Source of the DNA: Nannocystis sp. RBIL2
GTDB lineage: Bacteria; Myxococcota_A; Polyangia; Nannocystales; Nannocystaceae
Direction of reading: 5' to 3'
DNA length: 64,000 bases
Assembly: GCF_026626745.1 (NCBI RefSeq)
Contig: NZ_JAPNJW010000001.1
Coordinates: 2,014,001-2,078,000 of the forward strand
The position numbers were made by a program, and so were the translations under genes. The notes under the pieces are model-generated. The model had not been told where the DNA came from and did no database searches. It saw only the letters and a program-made list of their open reading frames with translations. Below, in pieces: positions 37,188 to 46,175 of the stretch (positions are counted from its first letter, which is position 1; each line of letters opens with the position of its first letter).

Positions 37188-37997
37188 ATGGCTTCCCGCG
37201 CGCTCGCCCTCGCCTCGCCCCTCCTCCTCCTCGCCCTCCTGCCCGCCTGCAACGGCGAGGAGAAGACCACCGCCGACGTCACCGCGACGATGGCCACCAC
37301 CGACGCGACGACCACCGCGCCCGCCACCACCGACGGCGAGAGCGAGACCTCGACCGGCACCACGACCACGACCGCGCCGACCTCGACCACCACCGCGACC
37401 GAGACCACCACCACCGCGGCGCCGACCAGCGAGGGCACCACCGTCGACCCGACCGTCGACCCGACCGACGGCACCACCACCTCCACCACCACCGGGGTCA
37501 TGCCCGGCTCCTGCGAGGGCGACGCGCCGCGGATCCGGATCTCCACCACCCTCGGCGACATGGTCGTCCAGCTCGACGCGGTCAACGCCCCGATCACCAC
37601 CGCCAACTTCGTGCATTACGTCGAGACGGGCTTCTACGACGGCACCATCTTCCACCGCGTGATCGACGGCTTCGTCATCCAGGGCGGCGGCCTCCTGCCC
37701 GACCTGTCGAGCAAGCCGACCGACCCGCCGATCCCGCTCGAGGTCAGCCCCGCGCTCACCCACGTCGACGGCGCGATCTCGATGGCCCGCACCAACGACC
37801 CGAACAGCGCCACCTCGCAGTTCTACATCTGCGACGGCCCGCAGGACTTCCTCGACGGCCAGTACGCCGCCTTCGGCGTGCTGATCGAGGGCTTCGACGT
37901 CCTCGCCGCCATCTCCGCCGTCCCGACCGCCAGCGAGAACGGCTACGACGACGTCCCGGTCACCGACGTCATCGTCAACTCGGCCACCTGCGAGTGA
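37188..37997 (+). CDS. Secreted lipoprotein cyclophilin (peptidyl-prolyl isomerase)
   Basis: 269 residues. Signal MASRALALASPLLLLALLPAC ends in a lipobox, followed by an about 80-residue Thr/Ser-rich linker. Residues about 110-269 are a cyclophilin domain: NFVHYVETGFYDGTIFHRVI contains the catalytic FHR, and SQFYICDGPQDFLDGQYAAFG matches the SQFFI...LD..YAVFG signature with some changes. It should catalyse proline isomerisation at the cell surface or in the periplasm. The Trp that gives cyclosporin sensitivity is absent, as in most bacterial members. Confidence 0.9.
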   Translation: MASRALALASPLLLLALLPACNGEEKTTADVTATMATTDATTTAPATTDGESETSTGTTTTTAPTSTTTATETTTTAAPTSEGTTVDPTVDPTDGTTTSTTTGVMPGSCEGDAPRIRISTTLGDMVVQLDAVNAPITTANFVHYVETGFYDGTIFHRVIDGFVIQGGGLLPDLSSKPTDPPIPLEVSPALTHVDGAISMARTNDPNSATSQFYICDGPQDFLDGQYAAFGVLIEGFDVLAAISAVPTASENGYDDVPVTDVIVNSATCE

Positions 37998-38016
37998 TCC
38001 ATTCTCCGTCTGCGCG

Positions 38017-38046
38017 AAGGGACATGCCCCAACGGGCATGTCCCTT
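38017..38046 (+). terminator. Strong stem-loop terminator after the cyclophilin gene
   Basis: AAGGGACATGCCC (38017-38029) and GGGCATGTCCCTT (38034-38046) form a perfect 13-base stem with the loop CAAC, 20 bases after the stop, followed by TGTT. It is a compensated member of the palindrome family (TGCCC / GGGCA). Confidence 0.8.
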
Positions 38047-38314
38047 TGTTCATCTGCATCCCATCGATCGTCGCTGCGAAGGACCCCGCGGACCGCCCCC
38101 GCGGCTTGCGCTGCGCCCGCCGGGTCCCGGCCCTGCATCGCGCCGTGATCTGCGACGGCCGGGTCCGCTCGCCGCGTTGATGCAACTTTTAGCTGACAGG
38201 CGGAGGCGGCCGACTACCCTCAAAAGTCCAGGCTTCCTCTGCCGGAGGTCCTCGTCCTCACCCGCCCGGAGCACGCCGTCCGGAGCCTCGCCACGCCTCG
38301 AAGGAATCAGCGCC

Positions 38315-38683
38315 ATGTCGAACCGGTCCCCTCGTCCCAGCGTCCGCGGATTCTCGTGCGGCGCGCTCCTCGCCACCATCGCCGTCTTTTTCGCCCTCTA
38401 CGGCACCATCGTCAACATCGCCGAGGCGAGCCGCGCGCTGGCGGCCAGCAAGGAGTCCCTGGCGAAGAGCACGCGGATGCCGGTCGCGGCCCTCGAGGCG
38501 CGGCGCGCCTTCTCCGTGCACCGCCGGGCCCCCGCCCCGCACGACGACGCCCCCGTGCGCGCCGACTTGCGGGCCGCAGCGCTCGCGTCGTCCGCCCCTG
38601 TCCCCGCCGCTGCCACGCTCGCGACGGAGCGCAGCGCCGGCGTCACCGCGGCCAGCATGCGCCTCGGCGCCGCGCGGCGATAG
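38315..38683 (+). CDS. Small single-pass membrane protein
   Basis: 122 residues. After a short basic N-terminus, residues about 16-36 (GALLATIAVFFALYGTIVNI) form one membrane helix, followed by an Ala/Arg-rich tail with no recognised domain. AAGGA at 38301-38305 supports the ATG. The topology (basic residues first) suggests the tail is outside. Function unknown. Confidence 0.55.
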   Translation: MSNRSPRPSVRGFSCGALLATIAVFFALYGTIVNIAEASRALAASKESLAKSTRMPVAALEARRAFSVHRRAPAPHDDAPVRADLRAAALASSAPVPAAATLATERSAGVTAASMRLGAARR

Positions 38684-38712
38684 TCGTCCGGGTTCGACGC
38701 GGGCGACGGCGC

Positions 38713-38742
38713 GCGAGACATGTCCTTCGAGCCATGTCTCGC
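38713..38742 (+). terminator. Stem-loop after small membrane protein gene
   Basis: GCGAGACATG and CATGTCTCGC form a perfect 10-base stem around a 10-base loop that still contains TCC-TTCGA, a relic of the palindrome core. It begins 30 bases after the stop at 38683. Confidence 0.55.
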
Positions 38743-38793
38743 GTCGGGCCCCCGATCCATCCCCTCGGCTCGCCGACCGCGCGTCCGCCCGAC

Positions 38794-38809
38794 ATGTCCC
38801 CGCGGACAT
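38794..38809 (-). terminator. Palindrome at the end of the TPR gene
   Basis: ATGTCC-N4-GGACAT, ten bases beyond the minus-strand stop at 38820. With 38713-38742 it forms a second back-to-back pair between convergent genes. Confidence 0.5.
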
Positions 38810-38819
38810 CTTCTGCGCC

Positions 38820-39794
38820 TCACGGGTCCAACGGCGGATCGGGCGCGGTCCACCGGCGGTACGCCTCCGTCGCGCGCAGCGGCAGCGCGTCCGCGTCGGC
38901 CACCACCTCGGCGATCGGGAACCCCAGCTGCAGGGCCCGCTGCAGGGCGGCGTCAGCCCGGGCCGCCTCCCCACGGTGGGCGAGGACCAGCGCCAGCTGG
39001 TAGACCCAACGCAGATACGGGGCCTCGCGCTGGATCTCGCGCTCGAGCAACGCCTCGGCCTCCGCCAGCGCGCCGAACTTGAACAACAGGTATGCGCTGC
39101 GCTCCTCGACCGGCACGGTCTCGAGCGTCGCCAGCGCCTCGTCCCTGCGCCCGAGCGCGAGCAGGCAGCGACACACGAACGGGCCGCCGAGCCACCGATC
39201 GGGCTTCGCCTGGACCAGCGCGAGCGCCTCGCTCGCCCGCCCCGCCTCGAACAGCGCCACCGCCAGCGCACGGCGCACCGCCGCCTGCACCGAGGACCCA
39301 TCGTCGAGCAGCGGCGTCAGCACCTCGATCGCCTCCTCGTCGCGGTCGAGGTCCATCAGACATTGGCCCAGCCGCAGCCGCAGCGCCGGCCTGGACAGGG
39401 GCGGCAGCGGAAAGCCAGCGCCGAGCAGGACCCGCAGCCGCGGCTCCCGCACACGCGCATGGTCGCCGGCGGTCGCCGGGACGATGAAGTCGGCGAGCGC
39501 GTCGCGCCCCGGCTCGCAGCCGAATCGGCGCGCCCGCGCCAGCGCGTCGCGAGTCCGCTCCAGGTCGCCGCGCAACATCCACTCGCGCGCGAGCTGCAGC
39601 AATTCCGGGCCGTCGGCCGCCGTGCCGGTCAACGCCTGCTCCCTGGCCGCCAGCACCGCGTCCGCCGCCTCCAACGCGGCGAGCTTGGGGGCCAGCATGG
39701 CCTCGTACCAGGCGAAGAATCCCAGGCCGGTCGGCAGCATGTGCTCGCGCAACGACAGCACCAGCCACACCGTGCCCGGGGCGGGTCCCGTCAA
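38820..39794 (-). CDS. SMI1/KNR4 C-terminal part plus TPR-like protein (downstream half of an interrupted gene)
   Basis: 324 residues from a TTG at 39794. The first 35 residues (LTGPAPGTVWLVLSLREH, FFAWYEAML) are the usual last strands and helix of a SMI1/KNR4 domain rather than a protein start. The remaining part is helical repeat, TPR/Sel1-like, with units such as ALRLRLGQCLMDLDRDEEAI and RALAVALFEAGRASEALALV. It is in the same frame as the gene ending at 39813; only a TGA and six codons separate them. It is therefore probably the rest of one 457-residue protein, now expressed by readthrough or reinitiation, or not at all. Confidence 0.65.
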   Translation of the reverse strand: MTGPAPGTVWLVLSLREHMLPTGLGFFAWYEAMLAPKLAALEAADAVLAAREQALTGTAADGPELLQLAREWMLRGDLERTRDALARARRFGCEPGRDALADFIVPATAGDHARVREPRLRVLLGAGFPLPPLSRPALRLRLGQCLMDLDRDEEAIEVLTPLLDDGSSVQAAVRRALAVALFEAGRASEALALVQAKPDRWLGGPFVCRCLLALGRRDEALATLETVPVEERSAYLLFKFGALAEAEALLEREIQREAPYLRWVYQLALVLAHRGEAARADAALQRALQLGFPIAEVVADADALPLRATEAYRRWTAPDPPLDP

Positions 39795-39812
39795 TGCGAG
39801 CGCGTAATAACC

Positions 39813-40193
39813 TCAGTCGGAATGCCCATCGAGGCCCAGCGTCCCGCCCCGGAGGTCTCCCCACCCCGGAGCGTCGTCGAAGACGCGCGCGCCCCACGGC
39901 GACGCGATCGCCTGGTCCCATGGCACCGGCCAGCGAATCCTGGCCCCGTAGTCGCCGATCGTGCGCTTGAACCGGCGAAACTCGGCCGGCAGGACCACGC
40001 CGTGATGCGCCTCGAAGCCGGCCAGCGCCGCCTCGGGCAGCGGCGCGCGCCGCTCTCCCGGGCACACTCGTTCGACGGTGGCGGCCAGGCGCCGCCAGTC
40101 GGCCTCGGTCGGCGGCGACGTCGGCGCGGCCGGTCGCGCGTACGCGGCCTCGATGGCCCGAGTGGCCTCCTCCGAGGGCGGCTTGAAGAACAT
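39813..40193 (-). CDS. SMI1/KNR4 family protein, N-terminal part, ended by in-frame TGA
   Basis: 126 residues. LPEAALAGFEAHHGVVLPAEFRRF is the SMI1/KNR4 core (LPxdyrxFL pattern), followed by GDYGARIRW and a truncated ending GLDGHSD. The family is common among immunity proteins of polymorphic toxin systems and in regulatory scaffolds. The stop TGA is followed in frame by GYYALALTGP, the expected next strand of the domain, so the domain is broken in mid-fold. The gene begins seven bases after the stop of the von Willebrand A gene and was probably cotranscribed with it. Confidence 0.65.
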   Translation of the reverse strand: MFFKPPSEEATRAIEAAYARPAAPTSPPTEADWRRLAATVERVCPGERRAPLPEAALAGFEAHHGVVLPAEFRRFKRTIGDYGARIRWPVPWDQAIASPWGARVFDDAPGWGDLRGGTLGLDGHSD

Positions 40194-40200
40194 GTGAGCG

Positions 40201-41328
40201 CTAGCCCGGCGGCTCGAACGTCTGGCAGGCGGTGTCGATCACGCTGACCGCCGCGTCGAAGAACGGCGCGTAGTCGGGCGAGCAGATCGAGCCCCAGCTG
40301 CCGTAGGTGAACGACTCGGCGAACTCGCGCAGGCGCGGCGAGGCCTCGGCCTGCCCGGTGCATACGGGGTTCGGCTGGTCGGGGTCGCCGATGAGGCCGA
40401 GGACCACGATGTTCTTCTCGAGCCCGTACTTGGCGGCCACCAGCGACGCGTTCCAGCCGACCGGGTTGCCGTTCGACTCCTCGTCGTCCTCCTCGTCGGT
40501 GATGAAGGTGACGACCAGCAGCGCGTCCTTGCGGAGGAACCCGTCGTTGCACGCGCCGCCGTTGGTGAGCTGCCCCGTCGCCGCCACCATCGCCTCCATC
40601 GGCCGCTCGCTGCCGTCGCCGTTGGTGCCGACCTTGGCCAGACACTCGAAGGTGCTGGCGAGGTTCGGCTGGCCGTTGATCATGTAACGATTGCCGCCGA
40701 CAACCCCGCAATCGCTGTCGCTCGGGTCCTTGGTGAGGCCGACCCCCAGCGTCGCGTCGCAGCCCTCCGGCTGCGGCAGGTTGTTGCACGGGTAACCCTC
40801 GCACTCGGGGAAGAACGTGCAGAGGACCAGGCACTCCTGCAAGAACGCGTTGCCCGCGTCGGTGTCGGTCACCATGATGTGGTAGTCCTCCGCCATCACG
40901 GTGTTCTGGATCGACGAGATGAAGCCGTCGAAGCTGACCGCCAGCGCCTCCTGCTCCTCGGCCATCGAGCCCGAGTTGTCGACCACGAACAGGAAGTCGA
41001 TCTTCTGACAGCCCTTCTGCTCGCTGGTGTCATTGGTCGGATCGATCGGCCCGGTGTCCTCGCCGACGTCGAACTTGGGGCCGTCCATGCCGCCGCTGCC
41101 GGTGGGGTTCGCCGTCGACGCCTCGCCGGTCTCGCTCCCGCCCGCGGTCTCGCTCCCCCCCTGCTCGGTCGTCGACTCGCCCCCGGTCCCCGGGTTGGAC
41201 GACGCAGTGATCTGCGGGAGCGTCCCGATCGACGATACCGAGGTCTGCTGCGTATCCCGGATCTCGTCGGTGTCGCCGCACGCGGGCAGCAACGCGGTGC
41301 AGATGCATGCAGTAAAGAAGTGGCGCAT
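40201..41328 (-). CDS. Lipoprotein with von Willebrand factor A domain
   Basis: 375 residues. The signal MRHFFTACICTALLPAC ends in a lipobox, followed by a Ser/Thr/Gly-rich linker to about residue 100. IDFLFVVDNSGSMAEEQ is the MIDAS DxSxS motif of the vWA fold; LLVVTFITDEEDDE supplies a further acidic loop. Many Cys residues (CLVLCTFFPECEGYPC) suggest disulfides outside the cell. The family binds protein or metal ligands and is abundant in myxobacteria. The ATG at 41328, preceded by GGGGGA, sets the signal peptide; the longer frame was ignored. Confidence 0.85.
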   Translation of the reverse strand: MRHFFTACICTALLPACGDTDEIRDTQQTSVSSIGTLPQITASSNPGTGGESTTEQGGSETAGGSETGEASTANPTGSGGMDGPKFDVGEDTGPIDPTNDTSEQKGCQKIDFLFVVDNSGSMAEEQEALAVSFDGFISSIQNTVMAEDYHIMVTDTDAGNAFLQECLVLCTFFPECEGYPCNNLPQPEGCDATLGVGLTKDPSDSDCGVVGGNRYMINGQPNLASTFECLAKVGTNGDGSERPMEAMVAATGQLTNGGACNDGFLRKDALLVVTFITDEEDDEESNGNPVGWNASLVAAKYGLEKNIVVLGLIGDPDQPNPVCTGQAEASPRLREFAESFTYGSWGSICSPDYAPFFDAAVSVIDTACQTFEPPG

Positions 41329-42212
41329 GGTCCCCCGCACCATATCCACGAGTCACGCCGGATGTCGAGCACGACGCGTCCGCAGGACCTGCCGGCGATG
41401 GCCACAGAGGCCCGCTCCGCGGCGTTTCTCTGCCATGCCCCAGCCAAGCTCACAACGCCGCGCCGCACCACCGATACGAGCGATTTCGCACGACTCGCCG
41501 GCCGGCGCCGCCTCTTCGGGCGCATGACGAGGCCGTCACGTTTCGATCGACCGCGATTCGCCCAGTCGCCGACACCCCCCATTCGCAATCCCACGACCCG
41601 GACTCACGACAATGGCCCGCCGCCGGCCCCCGTGCCCGCGCACATCCCCGCCATTTTCGCGACGTCGAGGCGATCGACCAGCCGGCACAGGGCGCGGTGG
41701 ATCACGGAGGCGCCCGCACTGCTCGCGGGTCCAGAACGGCCGCGCGGTCAGCCCCGGCGTGTAGACCCACGTCGGTCGCTGGCGCTCGTCGGCGAACTTC
41801 GGCGATTCGAAGCTGGAGAGGGTGCTGGCGGCGATGCGGGCCACCGCCGCGGCCCCGTACCGGTCCGCAGCGGCGGCCGCGACCGCGGCGATGCCTCGAT
41901 CGACCTCGGGAATTCCTGTCTTCATACGAACGCTCGCAGGGTGTCGCGCCAGGTGTCGGCGCCTCGAGCGAGCCACTACATCAAGCGTGCCAACCGCGAA
42001 TCGGCCCCTGCCGCCGCCATCGCCCTCGCCGCGCCGCTCTCGGCGAGATCCGCCGTCACCTTCCGCCGGCCCCTGCGCGACCTGCAAAGCGCGGTACGCG
42101 GTCTCCGCCGCGCGGACCCCGTCCTTCAAAATTTTTCATCCTCGCCGGCAGCCCGCACATCTTCCCGCCCCGCTCGGCCGCGTCGACGTTCGCGGTTAGG
42201 CTCCCGCTCGCG
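41329..42212. other. Intergenic region with a gene remnant
   Basis: About 880 bases between the vWA gene and uvrA, transcribed away from each other. Apart from the remnant at 41717-41925, open frames are short or low-complexity. The section has long runs of C/G-rich simple sequence and no obvious terminator or palindrome copy. CAAAATTTTTCATCC near 42125-42139 is a small AT-rich patch that may belong to the uvrA promoter. Confidence 0.45.
41717..41925 (-). pseudogene. Truncated aspartyl/asparaginyl beta-hydroxylase-like remnant
   Basis: From the ATG at 41925 the minus-strand frame gives MKTGIPEVDRGIAAVAAAAA, then KFADERQRPTWVYTPGLTA followed by RPFWTREQC. The P-T-x-x-Y-x-P-G-L-T-A-R-P segment is what one sees just before the catalytic domain of aspartyl/asparaginyl beta-hydroxylases. 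After Cys the frame turns to Arg/Pro-rich noise and no other frame continues the fold, so only the N-terminal tip survives. A short real protein of another kind cannot be excluded. Confidence 0.4.
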
Positions 42213-44870
42213 ATGCAACCGCCCGACGATCCCGCCGCCTCTTCCGTCACGCGCTGCGTCCGTGTGCGCGGCGCCCGCGAGCACAACCTCAAGAACGTCG
42301 ACGTCGACGTCCCGCGCGACGCCTTCGTCGTCTTCTCCGGCGTCTCGGGCTCGGGCAAGTCCTCGCTCGCGTTCGGCACCCTCTACGCCGAGGCCCAGCG
42401 CCGCTACTTCGAATCGGTCGCGCCCTACGCTCGCCGCCTCATCGATCAGGTCGGCGTCCCCGACGTCGACAGCATCGACGGCCTGCCGCCCGCAGTGGCC
42501 CTGCAGCAGCAACGCGGCGCCCCGAGCGTGCGCTCCTCGGTCGGCAGCGTCACCACGATCTCGAGCCAGGTGCGCCTCATGTATTCGCGCGCCGGCAGCT
42601 ATCCGCCGAAGCAGCCGATGCTCTACGCCGAGGACTTCTCGCCCAACACCACCCAGGGCGCCTGTCCTCACTGCCACGGCCTCGGCAACGTCTACGACGT
42701 CACCGAGAAGGCCATGGTGCCCGACGACAGCAAGTCGATCCGCGAGCGCGCGATCGCCTCGTGGCCGCCGGCCTGGCACGGCCAGAACCTGCGCGACATC
42801 CTCGTGACCCTCGGCTACGACGTCGACCGCCCGTGGCGCGACCTGCCGAAGAAGGACCGCGACTGGATCCTCTACACCGAGGAGCAGCCGACTGTCCCGG
42901 TCTACGCCGGCTTCACGCCCGCCGAGACGCGCGCAGCCCTGCGCAAGAAGACGGAGCCCAGCTACATGGGCACCTTCACCGGCGCCCGCCGCTACGTCCT
43001 CCACACCTTCGCCACCACCCAGAGCGCGCTGATGAAGAAGCGCGTCGCCCGGTTCATGACCGGCACCGTCTGCCCCGTGTGTCACGGCAAGCGCCTCAAG
43101 CCCGAGGCGCTGGCGGTCACCTTCGCCGGGCTCGACATCGGCGCGCTGTCACAGCTGTCCCTCGATCGCCTCGCAGAGGTCTTGACCCCGGCTGCAGAGG
43201 GGCGCTTCGACGAACCCATCGCCGGCAAGAAGGCCACGCTGAGCCGGGCCGCCGCGCGCCGCGACACCGCCCGACGCGTCGCCGCCGGCGGCTCGGCCCA
43301 CGCCGGCGCGCCCGACGTGCGCCGCACCCCCGACCTCTCGCCGGAGAAGCGGATCGCGGCCCAGCGGATCGCCCACGATCTGCTCGGCCGGATCGCCACC
43401 TTGCAAGAGCTCGGCCTCGGCTACCTGTCCCTCGATCGCAGCACCCCCACGCTGTCCTCCGGCGAGCTGCAGCGATTGCGCCTCGCGACCCAGCTCCACT
43501 CCAATTTGTTCGGCGTGGTCTACGTGCTCGACGAGCCGACCGCCGGCCTGCACCCTGCCGACAACGAGGCCCTGCTGCGAGCCCTCGACCAATTGCGCCG
43601 CGCCGGCAATTCGCTGTTCGTCGTCGAGCACGACCTCGACACCATGCGCCGCGCCGATTGGCTGATCGACGTGGGTCCCGGCGCCGGCCAGCACGGCGGC
43701 GAGGTCCTCTACAGCGGCCCGCCCGCCGGCCTCGAGCGCGTCAGCGCCTCGCAGACCGCCCGCTACCTGTTCGCCCCGGCGCGCGCCGAGACCCGCACTT
43801 CGCGGGCCCCGAGCGGCTGGCTCGAGCTGCGCGGCGTCACTCGCAACAACCTGCGCGGCCTCGACGTCCGCTTCCCTCTCGGCACCTTGACCGCGGTCAC
43901 CGGCGTGTCCGGCTCGGGCAAGTCGAGCCTCGTCAGTCAAGCGCTGGTCGAGCTGGTCGGCGAGCGCCTCGGCCAGGCCGCGAGCGCCGAGGACGACGAG
44001 GACGACGTCACCGCCGGCCCGCGCGTCGCTACCACGACGAGCGGGCGGATCCACAGCGGCATCGAACACCTGCGGCGGCTCGTACGGGTCGATCAGCGAC
44101 CGATCGGCCGCACCCCGCGCTCCAACCTCGCCACCTACACCGGCCTGTTCGACGCCGTGCGCAAGCTGTTCGCCGCCACCCCCACGGCTCGCTCGCGCCG
44201 CTACGACGCCGGTCGCTTCTCCTTCAACGTCGCCGGCGGCCGCTGCGACACCTGCGAGGGCGAGGGCTTCGTCAGCGTCGAGCTGCTGTTCATGCCCAGC
44301 GTGTACGCGCCGTGCCCGACCTGCCAGGGCGCGCGTTACAACGAGAAGACCCTGCAAGTCACCTGGGGCGGCAAGAACATCGCCGAGGTATTACGCATGA
44401 CCGTCGACGAGGCGCGCGACTTCTTCGCCGACGAGCCCTCGGTGCATCGCCCCCTCGCCCTGCTTCACGACATCGGCCTCGGCTACCTCCGCCTCGGCCA
44501 GCCCGCGACCGAGCTGTCGGGCGGCGAGGCCCAGCGGATCAAGCTGGCCACCGAGCTCCAGCGGGCCCAGCGCGGCGACACCCTCTACGTCCTCGACGAG
44601 CCGAGCACCGGCCTGCACCCGGCCGACGTCGACAAGCTGATGGCGCGCCTGCAGGGCCTGGTCGACGCCGGCAACACAGTGGTGCTCGTCGAGCACGACC
44701 TGCGGATCGTCGCCGCCAGCGACTGGGTCATCGACATCGGCCCCGGCGCCGGCGAGGCCGGCGGCCGCGTCGTCGCCAGCGGCCCGCCGCGGAGCGTGTG
44801 CGAGGTGAAGGACAGCCGCACTGCCCCCTATCTGCGGCGCCAATTCGCCGACGACGCCCGCGACGCGTGA
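42213..44870 (+). CDS. uvrA: UvrA-type excinuclease ATPase (UvrA2-like)
   Basis: 885 residues, shorter than canonical UvrA (about 940). Two ABC modules: Walker A GVSGSGKSSL near residues 44-53 and again near 566-575, signatures LSSGELQRLRLATQL and LSGGEAQRIKLATEL, and Walker B VYVLDEPTAGLHP and LYVLDEPSTGLHP. Zinc pairs: CPHC with CPVC, and CDTC with CPTC. The region between the first Walker A and the first signature is shortened and divergent, as in class II UvrA (UvrA2) proteins, which lack the UvrB-binding domain and may serve DNA repair or antibiotic tolerance. The N-terminus REHNLKNVDV is the normal family start. Confidence 0.88.
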   Translation: MQPPDDPAASSVTRCVRVRGAREHNLKNVDVDVPRDAFVVFSGVSGSGKSSLAFGTLYAEAQRRYFESVAPYARRLIDQVGVPDVDSIDGLPPAVALQQQRGAPSVRSSVGSVTTISSQVRLMYSRAGSYPPKQPMLYAEDFSPNTTQGACPHCHGLGNVYDVTEKAMVPDDSKSIRERAIASWPPAWHGQNLRDILVTLGYDVDRPWRDLPKKDRDWILYTEEQPTVPVYAGFTPAETRAALRKKTEPSYMGTFTGARRYVLHTFATTQSALMKKRVARFMTGTVCPVCHGKRLKPEALAVTFAGLDIGALSQLSLDRLAEVLTPAAEGRFDEPIAGKKATLSRAAARRDTARRVAAGGSAHAGAPDVRRTPDLSPEKRIAAQRIAHDLLGRIATLQELGLGYLSLDRSTPTLSSGELQRLRLATQLHSNLFGVVYVLDEPTAGLHPADNEALLRALDQLRRAGNSLFVVEHDLDTMRRADWLIDVGPGAGQHGGEVLYSGPPAGLERVSASQTARYLFAPARAETRTSRAPSGWLELRGVTRNNLRGLDVRFPLGTLTAVTGVSGSGKSSLVSQALVELVGERLGQAASAEDDEDDVTAGPRVATTTSGRIHSGIEHLRRLVRVDQRPIGRTPRSNLATYTGLFDAVRKLFAATPTARSRRYDAGRFSFNVAGGRCDTCEGEGFVSVELLFMPSVYAPCPTCQGARYNEKTLQVTWGGKNIAEVLRMTVDEARDFFADEPSVHRPLALLHDIGLGYLRLGQPATELSGGEAQRIKLATELQRAQRGDTLYVLDEPSTGLHPADVDKLMARLQGLVDAGNTVVLVEHDLRIVAASDWVIDIGPGAGEAGGRVVASGPPRSVCEVKDSRTAPYLRRQFADDARDA

Positions 44871-45174
44871 ACCCTCGCGCCCGCTCCGAGCACGCGTGAG
44901 GTGAAGCGCGGCGCACCAGACCCCATCGCCGAGCCGCAGGGCCGAAGTCTGGTTCGTCATCGCCGTCGCCGGTTCGCGGTCGCGTCCGCCAGCGTCTCGC
45001 CCGTGACGCCCCGCTCTGCCACGCCCACCGCGTATACGCCGAGCGGCCGGCGGCCTCGACCTCGAATGCGCGCCGGGCGGGCGCGCGCGAGGCCTCGCGC
45101 CATCGGTCGGCCCCCGGTGCGCCTCACCGCAATGCGCGCTCGTCGAGGCGAATCATCCGCGGTATGGTCCGCCG
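44871..45174. other. Intergenic region
   Basis: 304 bases between uvrA and the lipoprotein gene. No hairpin with T-run, palindrome copy or convincing open frame was seen; the sequence is Arg/Pro-coding-like GC-rich noise in all frames. Confidence 0.4.
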
Positions 45175-45894
45175 ATGATTCGCCGAAGCATTACCCTTGC
45201 GATCGCGCTGACGGCCGCCTGCGGCCCGGGAAAGTCCGACGACACCGAGACGGGCGAGCCGACCACCGCCGCCACCACCGAGACGGATCCGCCGGCCACC
45301 GGCACCACGACTGGCACGGGGGACCCGCCCACCGGCACCACCGACACGACCACCACCGGCACCACCGGCACCACCGGCACCACCGACTCGAGCACCACCG
45401 CGGAGCCCACCACGACGATCGGCACCACCGGCGACTCCGAGGATTTCGACCAGCTCGGCGAGTGCGCCGTGCCGATGGTGTGCGAGGAGTTCTTCCACGG
45501 CGACGGCGAGATCCAGGGCCACTGGGACGGCCCCGAAGGCTTCCTCGACGTCGAGCGCTGCATCCTCACCGGCCTGCGCGACGGCACCCCCGGCCGCTAC
45601 GTCTACGGCATCAACACCCAGGTCGCCAACGGCGGCTCGCTGGACCGGGCCAACATCATCGTCCACGCCGATCGCACCGTCACCTTCGCCACCCACTTCA
45701 AGGGCGGCTTCTTCGACAACGACACCGACAGCAACACCGAGGTGTTCGAGCCGGCCCAGACCTGCACGATCGTCGACGCGGCGTTCTTCGACAATTGCTT
45801 CGAGAACCACGACGACTGGACGCACTACACCGAATGCATGAAGATCGAGAAGTGGTGGACCGACTGCGTCGCCATGGGCCCCAGCTGCGAATAG
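45175..45894 (+). CDS. Thr-rich-linker lipoprotein, unknown domain
   Basis: 239 residues. Signal MIRRSITLAIALTAAC with lipobox, then a Thr/Gly/Pro linker (residues about 20-90) built partly from TTG repeats. The C-terminal 145 residues hold at least six Cys (CAVPMVCEEFFHGDGE, CTIVDAAFFDNCFENHDDW, CMKIEKWWTDC) and are likely disulfide-bonded. I do not recognise the fold; Cys-rich surface lipoproteins with Thr linkers are typical of Nannocystaceae. No neighbour suggests a function. Confidence 0.7.
   Translation: MIRRSITLAIALTAACGPGKSDDTETGEPTTAATTETDPPATGTTTGTGDPPTGTTDTTTTGTTGTTGTTDSSTTAEPTTTIGTTGDSEDFDQLGECAVPMVCEEFFHGDGEIQGHWDGPEGFLDVERCILTGLRDGTPGRYVYGINTQVANGGSLDRANIIVHADRTVTFATHFKGGFFDNDTDSNTEVFEPAQTCTIVDAAFFDNCFENHDDWTHYTECMKIEKWWTDCVAMGPSCE
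45352..45387 (+). repeat. 9-base tandem repeat in the lipoprotein linker
   Basis: ACCACCGGC repeated almost four times (45352-45387), encoding Thr-Thr-Gly units. Copy number changes would lengthen or shorten the linker without frameshift. Confidence 0.8.
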
Positions 45895-46134
45895 CCGCTC
45901 CGGGCCGCGCAAGCGGCCGCGCGCCCGTCGACGCGCGGCCGTGAAATTCCGCCGGATTCGGCCGCACATACGCATACAGCGGCGCCTCGGACTCGCGGCG
46001 AATGCACGCCCGAGCGAGCAGTTGCGCCCCACGCGCCGGACTCGGCCATTCACGGCAGCGCTCGCAATCGTTCGAATATTCCGCTCGAGTGCCGGTGCGT
46101 GAGGTTCAAAAAACCCCGGCCTGCCTCTGCTGAT

Positions 46135-46164
46135 TTGATTCGAGCCGCGCGTCCCTGGTATCGT
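46135..46164 (+). promoter_or_regulatory. Candidate promoter for the partner-switching pair
   Basis: TTGATT (46135-46140) and TATCGT (46159-46164) are 18 bases apart in an AT-richer stretch, a reasonable housekeeping -35/-10 pair just ahead of the anti-sigma-like gene. Confidence 0.35.
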
Positions 46165-46175
46165 CTTAAACGCTC

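Noticed and set aside
38050..38314. Possible small RNA or promoter between the cyclophilin terminator and the small membrane protein
   Set aside because: A TTGATG is present but no -10 at proper distance and no second stem-loop; evidence is too weak.
39813..39815. In-frame TGA as a selenocysteine codon
   Set aside because: SMI1/KNR4 proteins have no Sec or Cys at this place and no selenocysteine-insertion hairpin was obvious; nonsense mutation or readthrough is simpler.
41536..42129. Full 197-residue frame as a real gene
   Set aside because: Only the central 70 residues resemble a protein family; both ends are Arg/Gly-rich noise, so it was kept only as a remnant.
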